NCBI GenBank assembly: GCA_032717465.1
Contig: CM064665.1
Location: forward strand, 23,606,088-23,670,087
Source of the DNA: Coenobita brevimanus
Taxonomy: Eukaryota > Arthropoda > Malacostraca > Decapoda > Coenobitidae
DNA: 64,000 nt
Direction: 5' to 3'
This document shows, in pieces, positions 46,688 to 56,934 of the stretch. The translations under genes and the position numbers were made by a program. The notes beneath the pieces were generated by a model. The model ran no database searches. It was not told the DNA's origin and saw only the letters and a program-made list of their open reading frames with translations. The first letter of the stretch is position 1. Every line of letters begins with the position of its first letter.

Positions 46688-47093
46688 GCCGGTGGTGCAT
46701 TGGTTAGTACATGCAGCCCTCAACTGGTAAGAACTAGGGTTCGATTCTGGGGCCAGCCAGATTTTAGGGAGTGTGCATCCCCTCTTCCCTGTTTATCAAG
46801 CAGTCTAGTTGGGGACCTAGATGTATATCAATTACTGCGACTCACAATCTTGGGGAAGACTACTGAGGCAGCGTAAACTGATTATCTACCCTAACACTAT
46901 TAGCCTGCTGAATAAAATCATCTGCCTTTAGCTACAAAAGAACTGTAGAGTTGTCCCGACCTTGAGACGAATAAGACATCAGTATTTACATTCCCAGTCA
47001 TGTATAACTCACTTTCTGATTTATGAAAACGTCTGGTTTTCCTGGGCTAAAACATTCACTTTGGGGTGGGAAAGGTCTGAATGATGATGATGA
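46688..47093 (+). mobile_element. tRNA-derived SINE (~405 bp) with (TGA)n tail
   Basis: GCCGGTGGTGCATTGGTTAG is the A-box region and CTAGGGTTCGATTCTGG the B-box. The body includes GTTGTCCCGACC, also found near 51846, and ends CTGAATGATGATGATGA. It has the same architecture as the SINE at 38683-39075. No acceptor stem is seen, so it is not a tRNA gene. Confidence 0.78.
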
Positions 47094-47329
47094 AATTCTA
47101 TAAATTCATAATCAAGAGATGATAATTGACCCGTATGTAGCAGGAGGGGTACTGATAAATCCCCTTTTTCGGGGGAGGAGGAATTAATGACGAGAATACA
47201 TTTATTTATGTGCGTAAAATAATATCACCTACATTAGCAGACGGAGATGTAAAGGTTGATGCTGCGAGTAGATGTATCTGGGCAAATCTTGAATCTGACT
47301 CTCTCTTGTATTTTGTTTTTGATTGGAAG

Positions 47330-47394
47330 GAACAATAATTGCGGGCTCGTGGCCTTTGGTTCCTTCTTCCTCGCATAAAAAAAAAAAAAATCGT
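47330..47394 (+). repeat. Retroposon-like tail motif with poly(A), copy 2
   Basis: GGCTCGTGGCCTTTGGTTCC, then TTCTTCCTCGCATAAA running into 14 A's. It matches 52165-52235 and 40960-41020. Confidence 0.6.
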
Positions 47395-49320
47395 TGTACT
47401 GGAATGTACCAGGACATTCGCTACCACACTGAGAGCAAAGAACAAGCAGGAACAAACGCCAGCCTTATTCATCTCTTCTACTTCTCACTTCTCGCTGCTG
47501 GCAAATATTCCGAAACTGGAGAGGTTTGGTATGTTTCTCTGCTCATCGGTGATTCTCTTCGAAATGATACGTCTGGGAGGACAACGACGTACCATGCCAT
47601 AAGTGTGAAGCAAACGCAGTGAAACAGTTGGCTGACTTATGTATCAGCAAGTCAAGGCAGCTGAGAATTCAACCTTGCAACAAGCAATTGGAAATATTCA
47701 TATCTGTAGGAAAAATAAACTGTAGAAGAAAAACACAACAAAAAGAAATACAGAGCGAGGAAAAAAATGGGTGAGCAGCATGGAAAGTTGGGAGGAAGCC
47801 AGGGCGTGATCAAAGCCTTCCATGTTAGGACTGTGTTGTGGATTTTTGCCAAGAACATTCATTCTCGTTTTTGTTTGGTCAGGTTTCATGTTTACAAACT
47901 ACCAGAAACATACGTTGAATATATGGTTGCTTGTTTATACCATGCACATCACAGCCCTACTACAATGACGTTCATATATATCTTGAGGCTAAGTTGTGTT
48001 CAGGATTATTTGCTTACACCTTACGCTTCGAAACCAAACTGAAGTAACCATGAAAGCTGCAAATACGAAAAACTAAATGACTTCAAATAAAACTACACTG
48101 GTATGGCGACTTGTCTTTGCCCTTCAAAGTAATTAAGTACTTCAAATCGTCACACACTTCTATTTCGTTATTACTGGTATCAGGCAATTTATTTAGCTTT
48201 GGAGAATCTATTCGAACTGCAGGAGTTACGTCCTTCTTAATCACATGAACAGTTAATTCTTGTTAGATTAAATTAAATTGTCTGGTGGTAGCAAGAATAA
48301 ACCAACCAAATAGTACACCGGTTTCAAAGGCTGAAGGGTCATGTCTAATTTGATCGAAATCGCCTGAAGGCAGCAGTAACAAACCAATAAAATACGTCAC
48401 TAAATCCAGGAGGTTAGATTCTTTGATGAATACCAACCCAGAACCACACAGCAGGTGCAACGGTGAAGGTAAAATGTTCAGAATATTTCAGCCTGGCATG
48501 TGGCGTCGCCCACCACAACACCACAACAACATTTTACCCGTTGCCTTGTACGGCACACTGGCCAGCCATGGCTCCTGCTCACTCTCTAATCCTGCCTCTT
48601 AATGGATGGAAATCGCGGTCAGGGTCTGATACTGAACGAAGACCTGTTGTGCAGTGTTAACCTCTTCACTGATATCACTTTTTTTTTTTTTTAACTTCAC
48701 GCAGGCGCCTACCATATAAAATAGGAAAGATCTGTAGCAGTGATGGGGTTAAAGAAAGTTATACTAACTCCATTAACTTCGAAACGTCTCCCATTAAATA
48801 AATAAAATCATATGCAAGTAATACAAATCAGCTTTAAATAGACATCGTCGTACTGAATGCCATAGTGCACGAAGAATACTTCGGGAAGACACTACTCTTG
48901 AGTTGGGAAAATCCTCCAGCCACAAACAGTCCCCGTTCGGCGTGAAATTCCCTAACACGATGTCAACAACCTTGCACTGTTAGCCTGGGATGAGTTTCCC
49001 GTCTGTCCGACCATTCGTTCGCGTCTACAGACCGTAGTGATGGACCGATTTTGATGTGTGATGTGTCACATGAATCCTCTCAAGCTGACAGAGTGGTCTC
49101 ATCGGAGTGGTTGACATGCCCACGTCAGCCTCAAGAATACGGTGACTAAAAATCGTCGAGGACATACAGCAAACTACTGTTACAGGAATTTTCGCATGAA
49201 ATTAGCAACTTCGGAAGGGGCATTCAAAATATAAAGTATTTTATGCCCTCACCACAATCCTGATTCATCCAGCGAGATTGGCAAACTGCATATAAAATAA
49301 ATAAGCGCCAGTGTCGACAC
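47395..49320. other. No recognisable gene; possible dispersed-repeat unit
   Basis: Several short overlapping open frames have no motif. ATTGTCTGGTGGTAGCAAG near 48277 and AACCTCTTCACTGATATC near 48659 match parts of the dispersed satellite-like repeat. Confidence 0.45.
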
Positions 49321-49640
49321 CGAAACTAGGTGGTGGAGATAGGCAGGTTTATGGGTAGGTAGGTAGTAAGTTTGTCAAGGAGGAAGGTAGGCAGATAATT
49401 AGGTAGACAGGGAGATGCGAAGTAGGTAGGTAAGGAAGTAGGTGGAGAAGTAGACAAGGAAACAAGTAAGTAGGTAGTAGGTACCAGGGAGGTAGATCAG
49501 CAGGAAGTTAGGTGGGGAAGGAGGAATAGAGGCAGGTAGAGAGACTGGTAGGGAGGCAGGAAGGGTGGCAGGCAGTGGAGTTAGGTTGGAAGGGACAGAG
49601 GTAGGGAGATTGCTAGGAGGGTAGGAAGGGAGGTACTGTA
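49321..49640 (+). repeat. Degenerate GTAGG/GAAGG tetra-pentanucleotide array
   Basis: About 320 bases of loosely repeated AGGTAGG, AAGTAGGTAG and GGGAGGCAGG. It borders the 3' tail of the minus-strand LINE remnant. The LINE tail at about 13245 also leads into TAGATAGGCAGACAGG, so such arrays may grow from the LINE tail. Confidence 0.7.
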
Positions 49641-49644
49641 GGCT

Positions 49645-50110
49645 ATCTATCTGTCTATAGCCAGACGCCTTAATCTCGTAAGGGGTGGCCACAAACAAAT
49701 CCCCCCCATGTTGCCCTGTCCCCTGCCATTTTGCTGCCCTCCCTCCAATATACACCTCCCCTCTCTCATATACCTCTCTAATCAATTCTCCATCTCATCC
49801 TCGGTTTCTCCATACCTTTCCCCCCCTCCACCTCACTCTCATACACTCTCCTAGTTTGTCTCTCACTCTTCATCCTCTCCACATGGCCAAACCACCTCAG
49901 TGTATTTATCATAATGCTTTCAATCGCATCCACATCCACATCACAACGCTCCTTCACTTCCTCATTTGTTGGCCTGTCTCTCAATGTAACTCCACATGCT
50001 CCTTTCAGATGAATAATTTCAACTACTCTCACTCTTGACTTGTGTCTTCTCAATAAGATCCAAGCTTCGCTTTCATACGTAAGGGAGAGGAACACAATAT
50101 TGCCACGCAG
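49645..50110 (-). pseudogene. LINE reverse transcriptase C-terminal remnant
   Basis: The minus-strand frame 50095-49778 reads SLTYESEAWILLRRHKSRVR, GACGVTLRDRPTNEEVKER and INTLRWFGHVERMKSERQTR, followed by the 3' tail (GGCCACCCCTTACGAGATTA and AGGCGTCTGGC). It is the same LINE lineage as 12475-13245. It lacks the RT core and any start, and is a 5'-truncated dead copy. Confidence 0.75.
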
Positions 50111-50254
50111 AGACTTTATTTACTTCTCACTTCCCTGTTTCCTGTCACTGCTTTCAATGAACAAGCAACCTTTCTTCCCTGCTGTGTCAGAGCTAAAACA
50201 CGTCCACCCTCTCATGGTGAAGACAACTTTACTGTTATATTCCAGCTGACGTCG

Positions 50255-50300
50255 GACGATATTACTCAGCTGAGTGGGTCATAGGAGTCTGAGTACTCTT
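50255..50300 (+). repeat. Short dispersed repeat also at 38065-38130
   Basis: GGACGATATTACTCAG and CATAGGAGTCTGAGTACT resemble AGACGATGTTATTCAG and CATTGGAGTCTGAGTGTT at the other locus. Confidence 0.4.
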
Positions 50301-50399
50301 TATCTTTTCATGGTCGGTATAACTCTTAATACTGTAATTAAGCTAACTCGCACGGTTTATTCGGCCAAGAGTGGGTCATACCAACCAGTTATTGTTAAA

Positions 50400-50600
50400 T
50401 AACTGATGGCGTATACATATGTGGTAAGTAATACTTGTACACGGTTGGAGATTTGGACTAAAATTCTCACACATAATTACGACTGATGCCCTGTCGTAAC
50501 TAAGATTTACTTCAGCACGAAGAACTACAGACACGGAAATATTCTGCACTCTGTTTTCCTTGCTTGTCCTGCAAAAACATTTATAACCTACAATAATTTT
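50400..50600 (-). other. Exon-like segment, member 1 of an inverted related pair
   Basis: On the minus strand, TGTTTTTGCAG (acceptor-like) precedes a segment reading SYDRASVVIMCENFSPNL. The plus-strand segment at 50613-50775 has TGTTTTTGTACAG followed by YGYDRESIVNMYENPTPEV. Matching TACGACAGGGNATC and GTCGTAA/TCGTAAAC confirm DNA homology. The family is unrecognised and the segment may be an exon or a repeat. Confidence 0.45.
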
Positions 50601-50612
50601 CATTTCTTAATT

Positions 50613-50775
50613 ATGATCTGTTTTTGTACAGGGGAAGCAAGAGACATGGGAAGACTGCACTGTTCTTTCCTCCCTCCTGCAAAAACAGATTATGGCTACG
50701 ACAGGGAATCGATCGTAAACATGTACGAGAATCCCACCCCAGAAGTAAATATTTGTTGTGTATTGGCTGGTAGTG
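50613..50775 (+). other. Exon-like segment, member 2 of an inverted related pair
   Basis: It is the head-to-head relative of 50400-50600. The pattern YDR-S-V-M-EN--P is conserved between them even though the DNA has diverged, hinting at past coding constraint. No larger gene could be assembled around it. Confidence 0.45.
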
Positions 50776-51017
50776 GTGATGGTCAGAGGCACTACACGTG
50801 GAAGAATTAATGGCATGTGTACATATGAGTACTTGCAACTTTTATATAATCATCAACGCTATGTGTCATAGTGTACGTTATCCAAGACCTTAAATAGAAA
50901 ACAGCATCTGTGTATGGATGGCTGGATAATTAGTATAACTGTCAGCTGTGTACATTTTTTTTTAAGGTGCTTCAAATTGATATCCACTCAGCATGTGTAT
51001 AATAAATTCAGTCTATC

Positions 51018-51365
51018 TATATGTGTGACTGTCTGTGCGTTTGTTCATTTCTTACTCGAAACAGTAATAGATATCGACCTATTTCTTTTTGCACTAGGTC
51101 GGAGTAAGTAAAGCGAGTATCAGAAAAAAAAAAAATGGCAATCATGCGCGACGTGACGGCGCAAAATTGTTGGAAATAGCTGCACGCGAAATGTCTGTGA
51201 GTTTGTTCGTTTCCTTCACGAGAACGGTAGCACATATCGATTTTTTTATTTTTTTTGCTTTAGGTCGGGGTAAGTCCACAGAGTGTCATAATACCAAACA
51301 AAAATGTTGGAGATCATGCACGACGCGACGGCGAGAAATTGCTGGAAACTGCGACACACGGAAAT
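51018..51365 (+). repeat. Direct tandem duplication (~165-bp unit, two copies)
   Basis: GACTGTCTGTGCGTTTGTTC ... TAGGTCGGAGTAAGT ... GCGCGACGTGACGGCG is followed by ATGTCTGTGAGTTTGTTCG ... TAGGTCGGGGTAAGT ... GCACGACGCGACGGCG. Each contains a TTTTTGC-TAG / GTAAGT arrangement resembling splice signals, but no frame is supported. Confidence 0.65.
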
Positions 51366-51518
51366 ATACGTGAATAATTCTTTCGACTTTTTGGTCAGAA
51401 CTGGTCATTGTGGGCTTAATATGTATTTGGAAACAAAGATAATGGTATTTGCCAAAAATTTTTGATGGAAATGCAATTAGTCAGTCCTGCAAACTTTTGC
51501 TTTACTACGAGTATAACT

Positions 51519-51566
<48 letters not shown>

Positions 51567-52164
51567 TTAAATGGTGCACCAAGAGTTGAGTAAATGTAGT
51601 GCGCTTCAGCACTGGCATTTATGGAGAAGCAGGTAATAGGGATGCTAAGGGTGTGACAAGCTGTTATCGGGAAGGATACTCAACACCACAGCACCACTGA
51701 CATACCACTGAGTTCTCGTCGGCTTAGGAATTTTCATAGTACTTCATTTTCAGTGAATTATTTTGCATAATACGCCTTATCCTCAGGGTCAGTGACAATC
51801 CCAGCTGAAGGAAACAGTTTAATGTTAGCTTGAATAGAACTGGAGTTGTCCCGACCATAACAGAGTCAATGGGGAAAATGTGGACATTGTCAGATTCCCA
51901 AGACCCACTTTCAGTTGAGAGAAATCATGTGGCGTCAGCTAAAATGAAATACCAGAGCCGTTCACACTACTGGGGGGCTTTTTTATGTGATTCGTAGAAA
52001 AGTTATCTTGACCAATATTAGGCAAACAAGAGAATACTAACGTGACACGTGCAAAAATGAAATGGTAAGGAAGAGGTGTTCAGAAACCTCCTCATCCCAA
52101 GGAGATTACTCTCCCTACAACACATCACCTTGAATCTGGGTCTGTTTTCTTTTTATTTTGTTTT
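51366..52164. other. No recognisable gene; (CA)n
   Basis: (CA)n lies at 51522-51564. The segment 51790-51930 shares GAGTTGTCCCGACC and a CACTTTCAGTTGA-like stretch with the SINE at 46688-47093 and may be a SINE remnant. Confidence 0.45.
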
Positions 52165-52235
52165 CTTTTTTTCTTGAAGGGAATAATTTGTGGGCTCCTG
52201 GCCTTTGGTTCCTTCTTCCTTGTATAAAATAAAAA
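52165..52235 (+). repeat. Retroposon-like tail motif, copy 3
   Basis: TTGTGGGCTCCTGGCC and CTTTGGTTCCTTCTTCC are followed by A-rich ATAAAATAAAAATAAAAAAA. It matches 47330-47394. Confidence 0.6.
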
Positions 52236-52484
52236 TAAAAAAAGATTCTGGACTGCGACGGAGGATCAGAAGCACCTCATACTTACCAGATAATTGCTGC
52301 ATGTAACTCATTAATATTGAGGCCGTGACGGAATGATCATAGGAATTGTGTATCAGTGAAAGCTATGCGCTAAAGCGCCTGGCTTCAAAACTGAGAAGAG
52401 CTTTGAGATATTTCCTCGATGTAAGTCGTGCCAGTGACGTGGGCATGTCTCTTACGGCATAAACATTTGGACTACAGTGGCCAA

Positions 52485-52745
52485 CAGGGCAGGATTACCA
52501 GGCATAGGCAAAATGGGCAACTGCCTACCAGGCCACGGCCTGTCACAGGCCATCCAAACTTCAAGAACAGAATAAATATACTGTTTGGGCGTCCAAATAA
52601 GGGCCATCACCCATCAGGCCATCAGAAAAGGCCATTATAGGTCATGCCAAAATTTCACAGGATATAACGGAAAAGAGAGATCTATATGTTGCAGGCCAAC
52701 CGTCTACGTTGCCTACCAGGCCACAGCAGGGTTAATCTGGCCCTG
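52485..52745. mobile_element. hAT-type MITE (261 bp) with 8-bp target duplication
   Basis: Ends are CAGGGCAGGATTACC and GGTTAATCTGGCCCTG (imperfect inverted repeats of CAGGGCC-GATTA type). The 8-bp duplication GTGGCCAA is perfect at 52477-52484 and 52746-52753, the signature of hAT superfamily insertion. The interior carries repeated TGCCTACCAGGCCA. It is non-coding. Confidence 0.85.
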
Positions 52746-53469
52746 GTGGCCAAGCCTCAAGTTCTCCTATATACTGGAATTCCAAGGACCCAAAGAGGCA
52801 TTATAGGTTGGCTGTTAGTGTTTCATTTATGTAAGGTATCTCTTTTGATATTAAAGAAATACAAAAGATCAAGACGAAGGATGCTGAAGTAGATTAGGCA
52901 GAAAAAAATCCCACAGGAAAAAAACTTGGAAAGCCTCCTAATCCAATGTAAGCATTTCCCCTGGTACCAGGACTGCAGGCGTACTCGGTGCCCCAGAACT
53001 TGTGCTATGGAAGTTTAGATCATTTGAAGATATTGTTAAGGTGAACGAGTTTTTATGTTCATTGATCTGCATTGTTGTTTGTTTGGGTAATATCGTAACA
53101 CATTTCCTTCAGCAATTTAATTTGCACATTGCACACTAAAGCCCTCGTGTTTATTACTGATGCACAGGCCGTTGACTCTAGGAAAAAATGCAAATACCAT
53201 ACAAGAGAATATTAAAGTGCAATATGCCGGGTTAACCGTTAGGAAAGTGGTGTTACGAATTCTCCTGCACCAGCGAGAATACTGGCCATACCCATTGGCC
53301 TGAGTGGGGTGCAGTGACCTAAAAAAAAATCGACTGACAAACCAAAAATATGTCTAACCTCTATACAGCTCCAGGTTGTACGGAATTAAATCACATAACT
53401 GATATTACATACACTGTTAGTAGTTATTGAGAACAGATTTAAGTGTAAGTGTGGGTGATGTGAATGGAT
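52746..53469. other. No recognisable gene
   Basis: No coding or repeat signal, apart from the target duplication at the left edge. Confidence 0.5.
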
Positions 53470-53510
<41 letters not shown>

Positions 53511-53667
53511 GTGCTGACGTCGACAAGGCTCAGTAAAAGTGCCGCTTCTTGTCGGTGTTGAGTACGTGAGAGGGATGGGGCACAGCTGTCAGTTAACACT
53601 ATAAGCATGAGGACGTGATTTTACTTCACCACTACTCACAAAGTGAGGGGTGTTATGTTTTGGTCGA

Positions 53668-53722
<55 letters not shown>
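53470..53722. repeat. (GA)n and (GT)n microsatellites
   Basis: (GA)n at 53470-53508 and (GT)n at about 53670-53722. The latter marks the left end of repeat element copy B. Confidence 0.85.
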
Positions 53723-53725
<3 letters not shown>

Positions 53726-54075
53726 CAAAATAACTCGAACATTGTTTATCCCATTACAGCCAAATTCAGTGGAGGGGTAAAATGACAGTCAATGGTTTAA
53801 CCTATTTTTAAATCAGTCGGTAAAAGGTCAGAGTCACTAGGCTAGGCAAGACGTTGACCTTGGCAGATCACTTTAGAAAGTTTTCACTCCATGTCGACCA
53901 AACTTTGTGAAGGGATTGACACTTACGCCATAACCAAGGGGTTTGATTTTCAGATCAATCAGTCAGACAAGGTCACAAGTCAAAGTTAAATTTTGACACA
54001 CCTGTCAGTGTGTGAGCAAAATAACCAAAACACCTTTAATTCTTTTTAAACATAAGTTGGTGAAAAGGTTGAGGG

Positions 54076-55118
54076 TAGGGTTGCAAAGGGTGAGAAAGTT
54101 TCCGGGAAAATGGAAACTTTCCAGGGAATCTTTCCGGGAATTTTCAGGGCCCGGGAATTTTGGGAATTATCAGGAATATTCACATTTTTCAAAAAAAATT
54201 TTGTGTATTAATAAGTAAAGCAATTTAGGGTAATATATATATTAATTAGATACAGTCTTGAACTCCAGTTAGTACAGTACATGGACGTGTATTGAACGGG
54301 ACTGAACGCGCCCTACTCAGTCACTGTGCCTCTCACTACACTACCCACTTCAGCCAGAAACAGCATACAGAGAGGAGGTCACGGCGGTCACTCCCCGTCC
54401 CTGCTCACCTCTTCATCCTTCTCACTGTCTGCATATCATTAATGTAAGTTGAATTATTGCATAACTGTCAGAGAGAAGCTGGTCTATGTATGGAAATACA
54501 CACACACCAAACTGCGAAACAGACTTACCAATGATCGAGTGGAAAAGTTGGTGGCCATTCGTGCTAATCTCAAACTGTTTGAAGATGACATGGACGAGAA
54601 AAATTTAACCATCTGCACCAGTGAAATGGATTCAGACAGTGAAGTGATGGAAGATTCAGTGTCATCTGTCTGATTCAGAGGAAACTGAAGTTACCGAACA
54701 ACAAAGTGAGAAATAAATGTAGTGAAATATTGAGACAATCTGCTCTATTGTTTTAACTTGCATGGCATAGCCAGTGATAATTAATGATAAGTTTTGCTTT
54801 TTACCAGTTTTGAGTAAAATTTTAGTTTACAAACAAGGTTTTCAGCTTACATACTGAATAACGCCACACATTTTGAGATAAGGTTATCTAAAGCTTAGGA
54901 AGTTATATTTGGATTGAAATAAACATTTTTCTTTACACATGACTTTTAATTTTCCTCAGGAAAAAGGGGCCACCTCTTTTCTTTTATAATTTTTAAGGCG
55001 TTCAAAACCTTCTGAAAGTTCCCGAAAATTCCCGAATATTCCCAACATTTCCAATAAATTCCCAAAATTCCCCTGGAAAGTTTCCGAGTTCAAAATTCCC
55101 GGGAATTTTACAACCCTA
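54076..55118 (+). mobile_element. Non-autonomous hAT transposon (1043 bp) with 8-bp target duplication
   Basis: Inverted ends are TAGGGTTGCAAAGG and TTTTACAACCCTA. The duplication GTTGAGGG is perfect at 54068-54075 and 55119-55126. Subterminal regions are rich in CCGGGAA / TTCCCGG motifs on both sides, likely transposase binding sites. The middle retains a short segment of hAT transposase C-terminus, so this is an internal-deletion derivative of a larger autonomous element. Confidence 0.88.
54467..54673 (+). pseudogene. hAT transposase C-terminal (dimerisation region) fragment
   Basis: The frame includes KLRNRLTNDRVEKLVAIRAN and LKLFEDDMDEKN. The NRL-----EKLV-I--NL pattern is that of the hAT C-terminal dimerisation domain. 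The open segment starts from a non-ATG codon and ends at a stop after DSVSSV at 54673. Catalytic domains are absent, so it cannot be an active transposase. It supports the hAT assignment of the enclosing element. Confidence 0.65.
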
Positions 55119-55371
55119 GTTGAGGGTCAGTTAAGGGGATGACACACTGTTTTAGAGAAGTGGTCAACAATGGTAAGGGAAAAACGGCAGGGTCAACTTA
55201 ATATATGTTTAACTGAATGAAGCCAAACTTTTATGCAGGGCTGAGAGTAAGGCACGGATAAAGGGGTTCGATACTGAGAACATTCAGTCAAAGGCCAAGG
55301 CCACGGGGCGATGCCATAATCTGTCTCGTGTATCTGTGTGGGCTGTGGGCAAAGTAACTAAAATAGTTTTT

Positions 55372-55411
<40 letters not shown>

Positions 55412-56004
55412 TTTATTCGGTGGAATCGTTGAGTATCTCTCACGGAACTGACCTATTGTTTTTTTAGAACAATAGTCCGAAGGTCAAAGGCACATGACCA
55501 GCTCTACTTAATCAGTTTTATCTTATTTATACCACACTTGTGGAAGACTTAAGGGTAAGGCAAGGATAAAGAGGCATTCAATTATTAGGTGAATCAGTCA
55601 AAGTTCAAGGCCACAAATGTCCAGTGTCAAGGTCACAGGGAACAATGGGCTCAGACTCTTTTTATCTGATCTGGACTAAAGTTAATGAAGGATTAATGGT
55701 CAGGCAAAGGTGAAGTAAATCGACTCTGAGAGCAATCGGTCGAAATCAAGGACACAGAAGAAAGTCAAATGTTTGGCCCTTAAAACCAACTGGCGAGCAC
55801 GGGTGTTGGACCTTTTGATTGCTCCTTCTTGTAAGTTGTTTGTGTTATCACTATAATAAAATTGATTTTCAATTAGATGAAAGGTCAGGTAGTGAAGACG
55901 TTATACAGAGAGGGATTTTAAGTGGCCAGCTTGAGCCTGCTTCTTCGTCCCTGGGACAGTCTGGGATTCCTAAAGACAGTGATTAATTTGGGTACATCAG
56001 ATAG

Positions 56005-56800
56005 CAGAAAATAATTATGAGAGACCATATGACAGTGAATGATTCTGAGCAACCATATGGCAGTGAATGATTCTGAGCAACCATACGGCAGTGAATGCAT
56101 GGCAATTAATGATTATGAGAAATCCAATGATAGTAAATGATTCTGAGCAAGCCAATGACAGTGAATGATTCTGAGAAACCCAGTGACAGTGAATGATTAT
56201 GAGTGATCTACTATAGGTGAAAAACCAGATGGCAGTAAGAGACCGGTTGAAAGCAAATAACTTAGTGACACTGAGAGACAATGTCAGAGACCTAAGGACA
56301 GCTAGATACCCAATGGTAGTGAAAGGCCCAATGGCAGTGAGAAGCCTAACAGCAGAGAGAGACTCGGTGAAATGGTTGGTGTTTGAGAGACTCGATGGCA
56401 GTGAGAAACCCAATGGCAGTGAAAGACCCGATGTTAGTGAGACTCGATGGATGTGATGGTTTCTGACGAGACCCTGTGACATTAAGAGAAACTGGTGTAG
56501 CAAAAGACCTGATGCCAGATTGAGATTCAAGAAAACTCGGCAATAGTGGGACTTGTACTGTACGTAAAAATGCCAGCGAGGAATTCTAAGAGACGAATTA
56601 TGAGTGTTCTACGACTGTGAGGGATTCTGAGACACCGCATCGGAGGGATTCTGAGGGACCAAATGATAGGGATTCTCAGAGATCACATCACGGGTTCAGA
56701 AATACCACATGGGGCTGGATCTGAGAGGAACAGTGAAGTATTCTGTGACAGGCAGCGAGGTATACTAGGACAACCAACACCAGTTATTGATTCTGAGAGA
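56005..56800 (+). repeat. Degenerate minisatellite, 28-bp then ~20-bp units
   Basis: First block (56015-56210): repeats of GATTCTGAGCAACCATATGG and CAGTGAAT, period about 28. Second block (56220-56470): GAGACCCAATGGCAGTGA-like units of 18-21 bases. Third block (56560-56790): GGATTCTGAGGGACCA-like units. In one frame the middle block reads RLDGSEKPNGSERPDVSE, but there is no extended open frame. Confidence 0.75.
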
Positions 56801-56934
56801 TAAAAACTTGTAGGTTCCCCTCAGATCCTTTGGTTGCCTCGCACCCTAGACTCAATAGATTTTGACTGCATTGGGACGAAAATTCCAGACACGTGAAAGT
56901 TGTCGTGTATTATATCTGAGTTATATCTTCCACT

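Larger units (their letters stand above)
53723..55803 (+). repeat. Dispersed GGTCAAGG-type repeat element, copy B, interrupted by a hAT element
   Basis: The sequence from GAACAAAATAACTC (53723) to GGCCCTTAAAACCAACTGG (55803 end) is homologous to copy A (16316-16998, minus). Subtracting the 1043-bp hAT insertion leaves about 1030 bases of loosely tandem modules (GGTCAAGGCCACAGG-like core, CAAACTTNTGNAGGG, AAGGATAAAGGGGTTC). A poly(T) run is at 55376-55408. It is non-coding. Confidence 0.75.
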
